Of a stretch of DNA of 64,000 nt, positions 31,305-42,139 are shown piece after piece. Within the stretch, counting starts at the first letter, position 1. Each line of letters begins with the position of its first letter. The stretch comes from Macrotis lagotis (Eukaryota; Chordata; Mammalia; Peramelemorphia; Peramelidae): assembly GCF_037893015.1 (NCBI RefSeq), contig NC_133659.1, positions 11,487,885-11,551,884 on the forward strand, given 5' to 3'. The notes beneath the pieces were generated by a model. It had not been told where the DNA came from and made no database searches. It was given only the letters and a program-made list of their open reading frames with translations. The translations under genes were made by a program, and so were the position numbers.

Positions 31305-31742
31305 ATGAATAAAGACCCCAGAGAGAAGCAAGGCACTGCTAGTGAGCCCCAAGTCTCCCAGTCCAGGCCCTTGGTGGCAGCTGCTCCCTTACCTTCTGAT
31401 GATGCTCCCCTCAGCACAGCCCTGAAGCAAATGGAAAAGGCAGCAGAGAGACCTGACCTACATCTGGGCTTCTTCAAGAGGAACTCTCGCCCTGTCCTGC
31501 TTGAGATGACTGGCTTCTACTCTGACATGTTCTGGGAAAGCCCAGATCTCTTTGAGAGACGTTGCTTCGTCAGGACCTTTCATGTGGTTCCAGGCTATTG
31601 GGCCCCCTCCAAGAAGGAGGCAATGGGGTTGGGCCACCAGATCAGGCGGGGAGCTCCACTGGGATATTTCAGTCAACTTCAGCTTACCCAAATGATTCTA
31701 ACTTATTATGGAAAGAGGGACGTGGAGGCAGGAAGGCCTTGA
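31305..31742 (+). CDS. Unrecognised intact ORF, 145 codons
   Basis: An ATG at 31305 is followed by 145 sense codons and TGA. The protein has a Pro/Ala-rich start (about 1-35), then a mixed segment rich in Phe, Tyr, Trp and Arg (about 50-120) that does not look like simple repeat. I do not recognise the family. No transmembrane segment, signal peptide, poly(A) tail or flanking direct repeat is visible, and the start context is weak. It lies 3.7 kb upstream of IL23R exon 2 on the opposite strand, downstream of a purine-rich minisatellite. It could be a retrocopy, one exon of an unknown gene, or chance. It does not resemble C1orf141, the human neighbour, as I remember it. Confidence 0.25.
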   Translation: MNKDPREKQGTASEPQVSQSRPLVAAAPLPSDDAPLSTALKQMEKAAERPDLHLGFFKRNSRPVLLEMTGFYSDMFWESPDLFERRCFVRTFHVVPGYWAPSKKEAMGLGHQIRRGAPLGYFSQLQLTQMILTYYGKRDVEAGRP

Positions 31743-31950
31743 CCCAATTTCTGGGACCCCAGCAAGATTCTCAGCCTTTCTGAGGCACGGTGCTGGGGAA
31801 CATCTAACAGTTAGAACCACACGTTTTAAAGTTGAATCTTCATTATGAACATTTTCTTAGGTCTGGACAAGGATGTCCAACCCAACTGGAAAAGGTGCAA
31901 GGAATCCATGCATGCGGATCCCGGCACAGGCAGAGGCCCCTAGTCTTTAA

Positions 31951-32088
31951 TTAATTAATTTTATTTATTTAAGGCAATGGAGTTAAGTGGTTGCCCAGGG
32001 CCACACAGCTAGGCAATTGTTAAGTGTCTGAGGCTGGATTTGAATTCCAGGGCCAGGGCTCTGTCCGCTGTGCCACCTAGCTGCCCCT
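31951..32088 (-). mobile_element. Mar1-type SINE
   Basis: 'aaggcaatggagttaagtgg' to 'cacctagctgcccc', flanked by diverged direct repeats near 31937 and 32089. Confidence 0.9.
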
Positions 32089-32109
32089 CCCTTAGTTTTT
32101 AAGTGGGTT

Positions 32110-32230
32110 ATCTGTGTTTTGTTCTACTTTTCTTTATTTTGTTAATTGTTTCCCAGTTACATTTTTATCTGGTTCTGACCACACTTGGGAGGGTTGTGGG
32201 CCACAGACTGCCTGGGCAGAGCATTTGATG
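32110..32230. repeat. Unclassified repeat shared with 43410-43500
   Basis: 'gtttcccagttacatttttatctggtt' region (32146-32172) and 'gggttgtgggccacagactg' are paralleled at 43415-43490. Confidence 0.5.
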
Positions 32231-32579
32231 CTTCTGGCCTAGACAATCCACGAAACAATTCATTGAGACTCACTTTCATGTTGCAAATGCTCCCACTGAA
32301 AATTCAGTCATTGGCTGTCTTGGGTGTAAGTTGGTCCATTCTGAAGAAAGCAGATCTTAAGCAGCTGCTCGTGCCTTTGTCTTCCCCCCCATTTCCATTT
32401 CTTTCCATTCCCTAGTCTAGAACACAGTAGGTATTGGATAATTGCTTGTTACTGAGGAGAACCAGTTCAAAACCTAATGGATTTGGAGGGAAGCTTTAAA
32501 TCCCATCACTGATATTTATGACCCTTTCTTCTCAGAACCTCATTGCCTCCAATATCCTTTCAGCTCCACATCTAACCTA

Positions 32580-32680
32580 AGCCTGGCAACCTTGCTGAGT
32601 CTCAGTTTCCTCATCTGTAAAATGAAGAAAATAGACCAAATGACATCGTGCTCTAACTTGATGACCCTCCTCGAGTCGGG
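32580..32680 (+). mobile_element. MIR fragment
   Basis: 'ctgagtctcagtttcctcat' with 'ctgtaaaatgaagaaaatag'. Confidence 0.7.
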
Positions 32681-32717
32681 TGCTCAGCTAGGATTCAAAG
32701 ACAAAATGAACTGGACA

Positions 32718-32827
32718 GCGATGTTTGCGCTTTGTTCTCAAAGAAGACCGCGCCATGCATGAGGGAGGTGATGCCATGAATGCACGTGAATTGGGCTTGT
32801 GTGTGTGTGTGTGTGGGGGGGGGGGTG
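32718..32827 (-). mobile_element. Long marsupial SINE fragment with GT/G tail
   Basis: 'aaagaagaccgcgccatgca', 'gggaggtgatgccatgaatg' match the bodies at 2151 and 4911; the break is filled by (GT)n and about 11 G. Confidence 0.7.
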
Positions 32828-33162
32828 TACCACACTGGAAACCACCAAATGCTAATCAATCTAGAGAAAGACATACAGGAAGTGACTTTTGGAGGCGATC
32901 TGGGAAAACACAAACTGATATGAATCCTCAGGGGAAGAGAACAGGGATGGGTTTCCAAGGAAACAGGCACAGAGATGAAGTCAGACCTCCACTGACGCAT
33001 GTGAGTAGTGTCTGTTAATAGAAGTGTGTAAGTCACTCTTGAAAATGCTCTTATATAAACAGCTTAACACAGAAGAGCTGAATATGAAGAGGGTCAACCA
33101 GTCATCCTGAAACCTGCTTATCCAAAATGCTCCTCAGCCTGACCAGCTAAAGGAGGCGTGTT

Positions 33163-33257
<95 letters not shown>

Positions 33258-33268
33258 GAGAGAGAGAA
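33163..33268 (+). repeat. (GT)n-(GA)n composite microsatellite
   Basis: About 22 GT units switch abruptly to about 27 GA units. Confidence 0.98.
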
Positions 33269-33274
33269 TGGGGA

Positions 33275-34430
33275 CACATGAGTATGGTTATCTTTCTACA
33301 AAAACTGGATTCATTTCCTCAATACATCTACAGAATAATATGGAATGATGAAAGCTGAGAAGAGAGTGTCCATCTCTTTGCCTCATCCCAAGGGGAGCAC
33401 CCACCTGAGACTCTCAGCTCTCACCCTGAGCTCCTGCCTATCTATCAAGGGGCTTTGGGCAGACCTGATGGGAGGAAGAGAGTTGTTCAGTGAATCATCT
33501 CTGCCACTTCCTCTTCCTCCCAGTGGGTTGTGGAGGAACATATATGAATATTTTCCCTCTAAAAAGAACTTGCTAGAAATTCGACAAGGTCAACATTAAA
33601 TCAGAGGAGTTCATAAATCTGGAGGCAGAAGCAATCTCCAAAGCATCTCATCCAACTCCCTAATCTTCAGAGGAGGAAACTGAGGACCACTGAGACCGCT
33701 TGTGTCATTTTCAGTGTTGTGGTGTTGTTTCTCCATCACCAGACCTAAATTTGTTTAAATCAAGGAAACTTGGGGCTGTCATATTTCAGACACTTTTCTA
33801 AGCTCCTGAATCTTTCCAGCTTTTGTCCCTTGCTGCAGGAGATTGAGGTTCAAGGCCATTTGTTACCTCTGCTCCTGTCACCCTGAGATCTCCATACTCT
33901 CATGAGTCTCTCTCACCAGTCATGGGTGGGCAGGAAGCTTAGGTTTTATTTGTGGGATGTCGAACAAACCACATGAAGACACCAGAGCTGGGGTAAGAGT
34001 TTGACAGGCAGGGATTACGGGAAGGAGCAGACTAGAGGAATGTAAAAATGAAACAAAATCAGGGTAGAATCCAGAATTTCCTCACTTTCAGGCTCTCACT
34101 GGGCAGTGCCATCGGACTTGGTCTTAACCAACTTTCCTGCCCTACAAAACTCTGCCAACACTCCCTTTCAGCTACTGCCCACAGCTTCTCCAACAAATGG
34201 CCAACAAATGAGATCTGTGGTCAGACAAAGAGATGGATAGGTAGGAAATCAGTGCTCCAGCCCTGAAAATAAAGCCTGGGTTTTCTTGTGGAAAACTACT
34301 AAATTTCGAGAAAATTAACAAAATAGGTGGAATAATATTGCTCCATTAAAAAATTATAGTTTTTATATGAGCCTCAGTTCAACTCTTTGCACTCCAGATA
34401 GGACACCAGAGGGTCAAGCTAGTCAGATCC
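33275..34430. other. Non-repeat or unassigned upstream flank
   Basis: A weak reverse MIR-like piece near 33620-33710. Otherwise no repeat or convincing exon. Confidence 0.4.
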
Positions 34431-34435
34431 CCTGA

Positions 34436-34612
34436 TACTAATGATAACGATACCAGAATTTGCAGTTCTTTTAGGTTTGCAGAGCATCATACAAATGTTA
34501 CATCATTTTATCTAGACAACAGTCCTGGGAGGAAGACATTGTTATTCCTATTTTATAGATGGGGAAAATGAGGCAGCTAGAGGTTTAGTGGCTTACTCAG
34601 AACTTAAACCCT
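34436..34612 (-). mobile_element. MIR-like SINE
   Basis: 'aggtttgcagagcatcatac', 'ctattttatagatggggaaa', 'tttagtggcttactcag'. Confidence 0.7.
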
Positions 34613-34854
34613 TCTTCAAGGCTCAGATCACACCAGGCTCTCCTTTTCCAATAGTCATAGAGGAGGCTGATCCAGGATCCCATCACTCAAATTGCAAGGA
34701 ATAGTAACTAACTCCATTCTGTGTAGATAGATGTAGGTGAGATGGAGAAACATTTGCCCCTGCTCTCTTCAGGTCAAGCTTAGGGTTGGAATTCAATTGA
34801 TCCTACAGCCAACCTCTCCTTTATACCTTGTCTTCCTTTATTAGAATATGGGGG

Positions 34855-35115
34855 GGGGGTAGCTAGATGCTGGGATCAATAAACTAGGAGTCCCAGTTCA
34901 AATCCAGCCTCAGACACCTCCTGCTTGGGTGACCCTGAGCAAGTCACAATCCTCTTGTCTGCCTCCATTTTTTTCATCTGTAAAAGCAGAGTAATAATAG
35001 TACCCAGGTCCCAGGGTTCTTGTGAGGATCCAATGAGATAATGTTCATAAAGTCTTTCCACAGTACCCAGATAATAGTAGAGGCTATATAAATGCTAGCT
35101 ATTATTATAATGATT
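34855..35115 (+). mobile_element. MIR/THER1-type CORE-SINE, nearly full length
   Basis: Head 'gggtagctagatgctgggat', 'caaatccagcctcagacacc', 'gttcttgtgaggatccaatg', tail 'aaatgctagctattattata'. Confidence 0.88.
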
Positions 35116-35197
35116 ATTAAGTCTAGCCAACCAACAAACAATGAATGAAGTCTTCATTGGGAGTGTGTGCATTTCTGGGTTGAAAATGTTCCCAACA

Positions 35198-35353
35198 GGG
35201 GCGGCTAGGTGGTGCAGTGAATAGAGCACGGGCCTTGGAGTCAGGAGTACCTGGGTTCAAATCCAACCTCAGACACTTGATAATTACCTAGCCATGTGGC
35301 CTTGGGCAAGCCACTTAAACCCATTGCCTTGAAAAAAAAAATCTAAAAAAAAA
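35198..35353 (+). mobile_element. Mar1-type SINE
   Basis: 'ggggcggctaggtggtgcag', A-rich tail; exact direct repeats gaaaatgttccc at 35182-35193 and 35354-35365. Confidence 0.96.
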
Positions 35354-35876
35354 GAAAATGTTCCCTACTGATATGTTAACAACTGACTTTGAGAGCTGGT
35401 TCAAGGTAACTGAAGCACATTCCTCCTCCACTGGTGTTTTAAATCCTGAAAGAGTAAGGCAGCCTTTCTCCAGTCCTCATTTGAAAGCATAGTTATGAAA
35501 TTTCAACCCCAAAGAGCCCATAAGCCGACCAGGAGGGAACTTTCTACATTATATTATATAATGTAAGGCTCCAACTCAAACGTTCTATTATTCTGTGATT
35601 AGTCTATAATTAGCTCAATGCTCCCCATTTCTACCAGGGGATAAAAAGATTAAATAAACAGGTTTATCAAAAACACCTTTCATAACCTCAATCACATCGT
35701 TGATTCTCTGTCTTCTCTCCTTTGCCAGAGCAAATCACCACTGCTGAGCTTCCTCTGGACATCCTGGGATTTGCCCTCTCAAGTGAAATGCTGCCTTTGC
35801 ATTGCTATGGGATGGTGAAAGGGCTTCAACCCTTTCTATGTCATAGACCCCTTTGGTCATCTGGTGAAACCTTCTT

Positions 35877-36049
35877 TTTTTAATATTTTTTCTTTTTTTT
35901 TTTTTAATTTATTTAAGGCAAAAGAATTAAATGACTTGCCCAAGGTCATAGACTAGGCAATTATTAAGTTTCTGAGGACAAATTTGAACTCAGGTCCTTC
36001 TGACTCCAGGGTCAGTGCTCTAACCACTGTGCCACCTGGCTGTGCCACC
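35877..36049 (-). mobile_element. Mar1-type SINE
   Basis: Long T-rich tail, 'ggcaaaagaattaaatgact', head 'gccacctggctgtg'; exact 16-bp direct repeats ctggtgaaaccttctt at 35861-35876 and 36050-36065. Confidence 0.96.
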
Positions 36050-36080
36050 CTGGTGAAACCTTCTTAAGAATCATGTTTTA

Positions 36081-36350
36081 AGGGAAAGCTAGGTGGCACA
36101 GTGGCACAGGCCTGGAGTTAAGAGGACCTAAGTTCAAATTCAACTTCAGACAACCAATACTTATTTAGCTGTATGACCTTGCACAAGTCACTCAACCCCA
36201 TTGCCTTGCAAAAACACACACAAAAAAAGAAAAAAGAAAATCTTTAAGAGCCAGCTATGTGGTGCAATGGATACTGCCTCAGACACTTAATAATTACCTA
36301 GCTTTTTGACCTTGGGTAATCCACTTAACCCCATTGCCTTGTAAAAAAAA
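36081..36350 (+). mobile_element. Dimeric Mar1-type SINE
   Basis: A full unit (36081-36240) is followed by a second unit (36247-36350) lacking its middle ('ggtgcaatggatactgcctc'). Direct repeats aagaatcatgtttta / aagaatcacgtttta at 36066-36080 and 36351-36365 enclose both. Confidence 0.88.
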
Positions 36351-36919
36351 AAGAATCACGTTTTATGTATGCATATATCCATGCTTATTATAAATACATA
36401 TATACATAACTGAAGAAAATTATGTATTTTGGTTTGAGGTTAGTAAAAATCAAGATACAATTTTCCATTCAAGTTCACAGCCCCCTGAAATCTGTTCACA
36501 GATCCTGGGGCCCAGGGACTTCAGATTAAGACCCCTCAAAACAGACTTGACTAAGTCTGAAGTCCCTTACTACATCCAGTCTCATGTCTCATCTGTAAAA
36601 TGGAGATGCCAGGCCTTTCATGATGTGCCACACAGCAATGTTGTGGAGAGATCTTTGTCAAGGGCTGTTTGAGAGTGTTTTTAGGAGTATTTTTCTTATC
36701 TTCTATCAAGTTTAGGACTTAGTAATTTTCAGGAAAAACATGAAAATGATTTAATACTTGTAGGACTGCTCCTGATTACAGAGGATCATTGAAGGGAATG
36801 ATGGACACTAAATAAACCAGGGCCTTCCCCAGGTTACACCGACTCTAAAACTGAAGGCCCCAGAGTATTAGAAGATTCAATGACAGCAAACTGATCTTAA
36901 GCAGAAATAGAACCAGACT

Positions 36920-37068
36920 TTTTTTTTTAGGTTTTTGTAAGACAAATGGAGTTAAGCGGCCCAAGGCCACACAGCTAGATAATTATTAAGTGTCCAAGGC
37001 CAGATTTGAACTCAGGGACTCCTGACTCCAGTGCCAGTGCTTTACCCACTGTACCACCTAGCCGCCCC
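36920..37068 (-). mobile_element. Mar1-type SINE
   Basis: T-run, 'taagacaaatggagttaagc', head 'cacctagccgcccc'; direct repeats tagaaccagact at 36908-36919 and 37069-37080. Confidence 0.95.
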
Positions 37069-37095
37069 TAGAACCAGACTCTTTAAAAAACTGTC

Positions 37096-37250
37096 TTGGA
37101 TTTAAAGTTGGCAGGTTACAATGAAATCATCCCAGGATACCCTTCTTTATTTTATGGATAAGAAAACTGAGGCCCAAGGGGTCAAGTTATTTTCAAATGA
37201 TAATAAAAAGCAGAGGCAGGATTCAAACCTTCAGATCTGACCTCTTATTT
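37096..37250 (-). mobile_element. MIR-like SINE
   Basis: 'tttattttatggataagaaa', 'actgaggcccaaggggtcaa', 'gcaggattcaaaccttca'. Confidence 0.7.
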
Positions 37251-37267
37251 ACAATGCAAATAATTAT

Positions 37268-37370
37268 TTGCATATTGTCTCCACCATTTGAGTGTGAGCT
37301 CTTTGAAGGCAGGAAATGTGCTTTTTTCCCCTTTCCTTGGTATCCCTCCTAGAAAATGGTAAGTGCTAGA
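37268..37370 (+). repeat. L2 3'-end-like fragment
   Basis: 'gtgagctctttgaaggcagg' and 'cttggtatccctcctagaaa'. Confidence 0.6.
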
Positions 37371-37449
37371 TGCGTATTTTCCTCACTCAAAATTCACTTC
37401 CGATTTTGCCTCATTTTCTGTTGCATCCTTTCACAGATGTTAACATTTA

Positions 37450-37640
37450 TGGATGTTGCGATGTCTTTCGGTTGTTGTTGGCTCTTTGTAACCCCCTTTA
37501 GGGTTTTCTTGGTAAAGATACTAGAGTGGTTTATCATTTCTTTTTCCAGCTCATTTTACTGGAGCAAACGGGGTTAAGTGACTCTCCCAGGATCACACAG
37601 CTGGTAAATGTCTGGTCCCCACATTTCATCTACTGCCCCA
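37450..37640 (-). mobile_element. Marsupial CORE-SINE ('ctggctcttt' family)
   Basis: 'ttttcttggtaaagatacta', 'gagtggtttatcatttcttt', 'gactctcccaggatcacaca'; same family as 6939. Confidence 0.75.
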
Positions 37641-37644
37641 GCTG

Positions 37645-38556
37645 GCTGCTCAAAATTTACAAATATGATCTGATAAACCATAAAAAGAAATATTTATGGA
37701 GAATATAAATAAACAAAAAGCCAGCTTAATCTAAAGATTAGCCAGAATATATTTTTAGTCCTGATAATAGTTTACTAGAACTTTTGTTTGTCATTCAGTT
37801 AACACTTATTAGTCACTTGCTTCAGATTAGATTCATTCCATTGAATATTTGTTTTTATAATTTAACACATATTGTTAAACAAACCCAATATCCTATTAAA
37901 ACCTTAATTTTCCAGCATATTTTCTTAGTTCACAAATTTATCACAACATAATTTGGGTTGTGTGGTTGAGAGGAATGTCAGTAAGGGATGGAGAATGGGA
38001 TTTGTATGAAAACAGGGATGTGGGAACACTGCGATGGAAGTATTAGCTAAGATGGAGTTTATTAATATTTTGAATGAATTTAGGAGGCTTAGCAGCAGGC
38101 ATACGGACTCAAGGTGATATTCTCCCAAGTTGTGGACAGGTCAGAGGAGGATACCAATGACAGTAGTTGTTGGGATAATGTTTCTCTCTTAAGGCTGCAG
38201 ACAGGCCAAGTCAGGAGTGTTAAATGTAATTTTTTAAGCTAAAATTGAAACAAACAAATGTTAGTTTTATCCATGACGTTTCATTTTCCTGCATTTTACC
38301 GACTCCATCATTAAAGATATCAACCCCAATACAAAATTTGGGGGGCAGTTTATGCAGAAAGGACAAAGAATCATAAAAGTGAGTTAGGCAACCAATGAGA
38401 ATACATATAGATGACACTGTGATCCTCTCATAAGTTATAATTTTAGCTTTAAATTCCTATCAATAAAAAGCCCACTTGGTCTGGAGAAGGAATGTTTTAC
38501 AAACATGATTTTTTGTTTCTCATCTAAGATGTCTCTTATGTGATTTGTTGACCCAG
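37645..38556. other. AT-rich unassigned sequence
   Basis: No exon or repeat recognised. Confidence 0.4.
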
Positions 38557-38568
38557 ATAAAGGAATTT

Positions 38569-38712
38569 CTTTGTTTATTTTTTTAATTTTTTTTTAGGTT
38601 TTTGCAAGGCAAATGGGGTTAAGTGGCTTGCCCGAGGCCACACAGCTAGGTAATTATGAAGTGTCTGAGACCGGATTTGAACCCAGTTACTACTGTGCCA
38701 CCTAGCCGCCCT
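38569..38712 (-). mobile_element. Mar1-type SINE, internally deleted
   Basis: 'ggcaaatggggttaagtggc', then a jump from 'gaacccagttac' to 'tactgtgccacctagc'; direct repeats ataaaggaattt at 38557-38568 and 38713-38724. Confidence 0.94.
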
Positions 38713-38991
38713 ATAAAGGAATTTACTTATGCTATTACAAAATTGACCAGGTAGTATTGCCACAGATCAAGGCAACATTCAGAGAAAGGCCTTGACATGA
38801 CAGAGTGACATTTTTATACACAGAGACAACGTTCAGATCTATAATTCTTCGTTGGAGCCTGAGAAGCCAATTTTTGATTAGAAATATAAATTAATACTTA
38901 GGAAATAGGTGGAAGGAACAGGAAGGAAAGCCTTCTCTGACAGCCTCATGCAGGAAGTAAGAAAGTAAGGGTTGGGGAGTGTGGGGGGGGA

Positions 38992-39028
38992 GTATATATA
39001 TGTATATATATATACATATATATATTGA
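38992..39028 (+). repeat. (TATA/TATG)n patch
   Basis: About 35 bp of alternating TA with interspersed TG/AC. Confidence 0.85.
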
Positions 39029-39782
39029 AATCCTATATGACATTTGGAGTTAGAGTGGAAAGAATGGGAGCCAGACATTGAATTCATTGAGAAGGTAAAG
39101 ACATGTCCTGGAGATTTAAGTAGATAATTGCCACCAACATCTGGCTTGGGTGGTCAGCCTGAGTACTACGACGATCGAAAGAGCAGAACTATATCAAGTG
39201 AGCCATCTGAAAGGCCTGGTGATTCTTAGGCTAGAAAGAAGATTTAGCAAGCATATTACCCCTGCTTTCAAGTATTTGGAATCCCCTTGTGGCAAAAAAA
39301 AAAAAAGGATTAGTTTGAGTCTGGAATAAACAGAGGGTAAAGGGGGGTACAACTGGAACTTGATACTTGAAAAAGCAGTTCTCAAGGAGAATGGGCAGCA
39401 CCCGTCTGGAGACTCTCTCTCCTGAGTAGACTGCTGTGGCGGAGGTAGGAGCTTGGGTCCCCAGGGTCTTCTGACCATTCAAAAAGCCCTCAGATGCTTT
39501 CTCGTTTCTTTTAAAAATTCTTGCATAACCCCTTTCCCCTAGTGTCTTTGTCTTCAACCTTATCTGATTAACTGGCTTCCTTTAGGTGGGTCCTGGGACT
39601 TTGGCCGGGGGGCTGCGGGCAGCTTCCGAAGCCAGACTCGAGTGGAGGCGTTATTTGGGAGAGGGTCCCGGAGAGCCAGCCCTTCTCAGCATCATCGTGT
39701 TTAAATAACTGAAGAACATAGTCAATTTCGCTTAGAGAAGGGTGCAAAGAAGACTAATGTTTCTTTTCTAAAAAGTTTGATG

Positions 39783-39900
39783 TAGGCCAACGGGGTTGAG
39801 TGACTTGGCCAAGGCCACAGCGCCAGGCCGTTATTCAGTGCCTGAGGCCGAGCTTGAGCTGCCTTCTCTTGGCTCCGGGGTCGGGGCTCCATTCACTGCG
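39783..39900 (-). mobile_element. GC-shifted Mar1-type SINE
   Basis: Positions follow the reverse Mar1 consensus ('aacggggttgagtgacttgg', 'cattcactgcgcc') but many A/T sites are now G/C. The minisatellite begins at its head. Confidence 0.8.
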
Positions 39901-40215
39901 CCCCAACCCGAGCCCCAACCCGAGCCCCAACCCGAGCCCGAACCCGAGCCCCAACCCGAGCCCCAACCCGAGCCCGAACCCGAGCCCGAACCCGAGCCCC
40001 AACCCGAGCCCCAGCCCGAGCCCCAGCCCGAGCCCCAACCCGAGCCCCAACCCGAGCCCCAGCCCGAGCCCCAGCCCGAGCCCCAGCCCGAGCCCCAACC
40101 CGAGCCCCAGCCCGAGCCCCAACCCGAGCCCCAACCCGAGCCCCAGCCCGAGCCCCAACCCGAGCCCGAACCCGAGCCCCAGCCCGAGCCCGAACCCGAG
40201 CCCCAGCCCGAGCCC
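39901..40215 (+). repeat. 12-bp minisatellite, about 26 units
   Basis: Units CCCGAGCCCCAA with variants CCCGAGCCCCAG and CCCGAGCCCGAA. The unit length is a multiple of three and stop-free, so several frames stay open (Glu-Pro-Gln-Pro on plus, Gly-Trp-Gly-Ser on minus). The minus strand, with GGGG and GGG runs every six bases, is strongly G-quadruplex-prone. Confidence 0.98.
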
Positions 40216-40837
40216 TCGTTTTCCGTCCGGCTTTGCAGCCCCGCGGGGGCTTGGTCCTCCGTTAGCCTGGCGGAGCTCCGTGAGCCCAGGCCAGCTCTGG
40301 GGCCGGGGAAGGGGGTCTCCTCGGGGCACAGGCCCCGCTGTGGGTGGGTGGGGGGCCCAGAGCCCGTTTCTGTGGGGCTGGTCCCGACGGGTCCCATTGT
40401 GTCTAGGCGCTGCATCAATCCAGGACCGGGCCAGGCGGGCGGACCGGGCCAGAAGGTGCGCCCGCCCGCCCTTGGGGCCTGGAGGGGGCGGCGAGGAAAG
40501 GTAGGAAAGAAGGCATTAAAGCTCAAGGCGGGGCGTCCTGGAGCTGGGACCCTGGGGGGACCCGGTCCGAGGAGGCTACTGGAACCCACTGCAGGGGCCC
40601 CCCTTGCAGCCGCGGGCTCCCCAGCCCCGCCAGCACCCCACTGCGGAGCACTAGCAGCTACCGAGGGCGACCTGCCGGGACGTGGGGATGGGGGGTGGCT
40701 GGTGCGGGGAGGGGGCGCTCCTGGTCCCTTCTGAACCTCCCTCTTCCCTCAGTCCTGGGCCTGGGTCTGCCCCGCATCCTGACGCTGGCAGGGCTTACAT
40801 TCCCGGCCAGTCTAGAGAGGTCTCCCTCGTTTCCTCA

Positions 40838-40965
40838 GCGATATCTCTCCTGGAGCAGAGAGCACCGGTCCTGGAGTCAGGTGCACCTGAGTTCAAACTT
40901 AAATAATTGCCAGGCTGTGTGACCTTGGGCAAGTCACTGAACTCCACTACCGTTCAGAAACCAAA
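40838..40965 (+). mobile_element. Mar1-type SINE
   Basis: 'cagagagcaccggtcctgga', 'aggtgcacctgagttcaaac', 'cttgggcaagtcactgaact'. Confidence 0.85.
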
Positions 40966-40974
40966 AGACAAAGA

Positions 40975-41175
40975 GCAATCTCTTCTCTTCCCCCCTTTCT
41001 TTCCATTCATCTCTTCTCCCTTCCCTCTCTCCGCTTTCCTGTCATCTCGTTCACCTCCCTCGCTTCTTTCCCTCACTTTTTATTCTCTCCTCTTTTCAGT
41101 CCCTTCACTCCCTTCTTCCCCCCTTCTCCCTCCCTTCTTGTCTTTTCCCTCTCATACTCTTCCTCCAGTCTTCTC
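40975..41175 (+). repeat. Pyrimidine-rich stretch
   Basis: About 200 bp dominated by C and T, not in a fixed unit. Confidence 0.7.
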
Positions 41176-41729
41176 CCCATATTTCCATTATTTCTTGGTC
41201 CCATGGGGCAGAACAGAAGCTGTGGGTGTGAGGGGCCAGAGCTGTCCAAAAGCTGAAGAGCCACTGGAGGACACCAGGCCCCCTAGGCTGGTTCTTTGGC
41301 TTTGGGGGTTCTCATTCAGGCACCTTTATGAACCCAAAGATTGGGCAGGGATCCCCTTCCCTTCCCCGCCCTAAGCCCCCACCCCTCCCCACCCGGCTAA
41401 TTAAGAGGCCAAACCCACCAACTCACAATGGGCCCTAGCAACCTCCCCCCCCCCCCCCACTCTGCCCTTGCCTTTTCTTTCCTCTGGGCCAGTGGAATCT
41501 AGAGCCTGGGTGAGACTGGAGTCAGGGGTAAGGGAGGAAGGCAAGGTCCCAGACTCGGGCAGGAAGACAGGTTCGGGTGGACACTAAGGGGAAGGGGGAG
41601 GAAGTTGGCACAACCTTGAAGGAAGACTAGGCAAAATGTGGGAGAAGAGGCACCCAGGACTTTTATTGGAATAAAACTTTTGCTTGCAAAAGATCTCACC
41701 CGCTAAGAGGCATTTTATTATGGACTAAA

Positions 41730-41830
41730 ACCAAACAGTGTCACAGATTGGAAAGAGTATTGGATTAGGGGTCACAGAACCTGAGTTCAAATCCAGCAGC
41801 TGCAAAGTTGTGAGGCTCAAGGTTGAGGTG
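41730..41830 (+). mobile_element. MIR-like fragment
   Basis: 'tcacagattggaaagagtat', 'aacctgagttcaaatccagc'. Confidence 0.65.
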
Positions 41831-42139
41831 AGGTATGAGGAGGGGAGTTGGGGGAGTCCTGGAGAAACAGAGGGAGGAGACAGGAGACAGGAAATGACAC
41901 GATGAGATTGGAGCCGTAACTTTTGCATCTTATTTGTCTCTTATGTAGAATTCGTGAAGAGAAGCAGTGAACTAAGACTAGTGGTAAGTTGGAGACATGT
42001 GCAGATGTTTGTATTTTATTCTACCAGGCACTCATACAACAAAACATTGTGCTTATAGGCACTCTTAAGTCTGAGGATAAAAATCCCAAAGGGAGATGGC
42101 ACTTAGACCCTAGCAAAAATGGCAAAGCACTGGATGTTT

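Larger units (their letters stand above)
35826..36540. repeat. Old DNA-transposon-like repeat broken by SINEs
   Basis: Starts 'tctatgtcatagaccccttt' and ends 'cctggggcccagggacttca' plus 'gattaagacccc'. SINE insertions at 35877-36049 and 36081-36350 split it. Wording like 10280-10465; family uncertain. Confidence 0.4.
39580..40760. promoter_or_regulatory. CpG island-like block
   Basis: GC-rich and full of CpG both inside the 12-bp array and outside it (notably 40217-40720), while nearly all other parts of the window are CpG-poor. This suggests an unmethylated promoter or regulatory element. No conserved exon was recognised on either side. A donor-like 'gaggaaag|gtagga' lies at about 40494-40507 on the plus strand. 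It is 12 kb upstream of IL23R exon 2. Confidence 0.5.

Noticed and set aside
33158-33358. Cys-Val then Arg-Glu repeat ORFs
   Set aside because: GT and GA microsatellite translations.
39796-40734. 312-codon ORF rich in Glu-Pro-Gln-Pro, and mirror ORFs rich in Gly-Trp-Gly-Ser or Gly-Leu
   Set aside because: The start lies in a reversed SINE and the body is a 12-bp stop-free minisatellite that keeps several frames open on both strands. No conserved domain follows.
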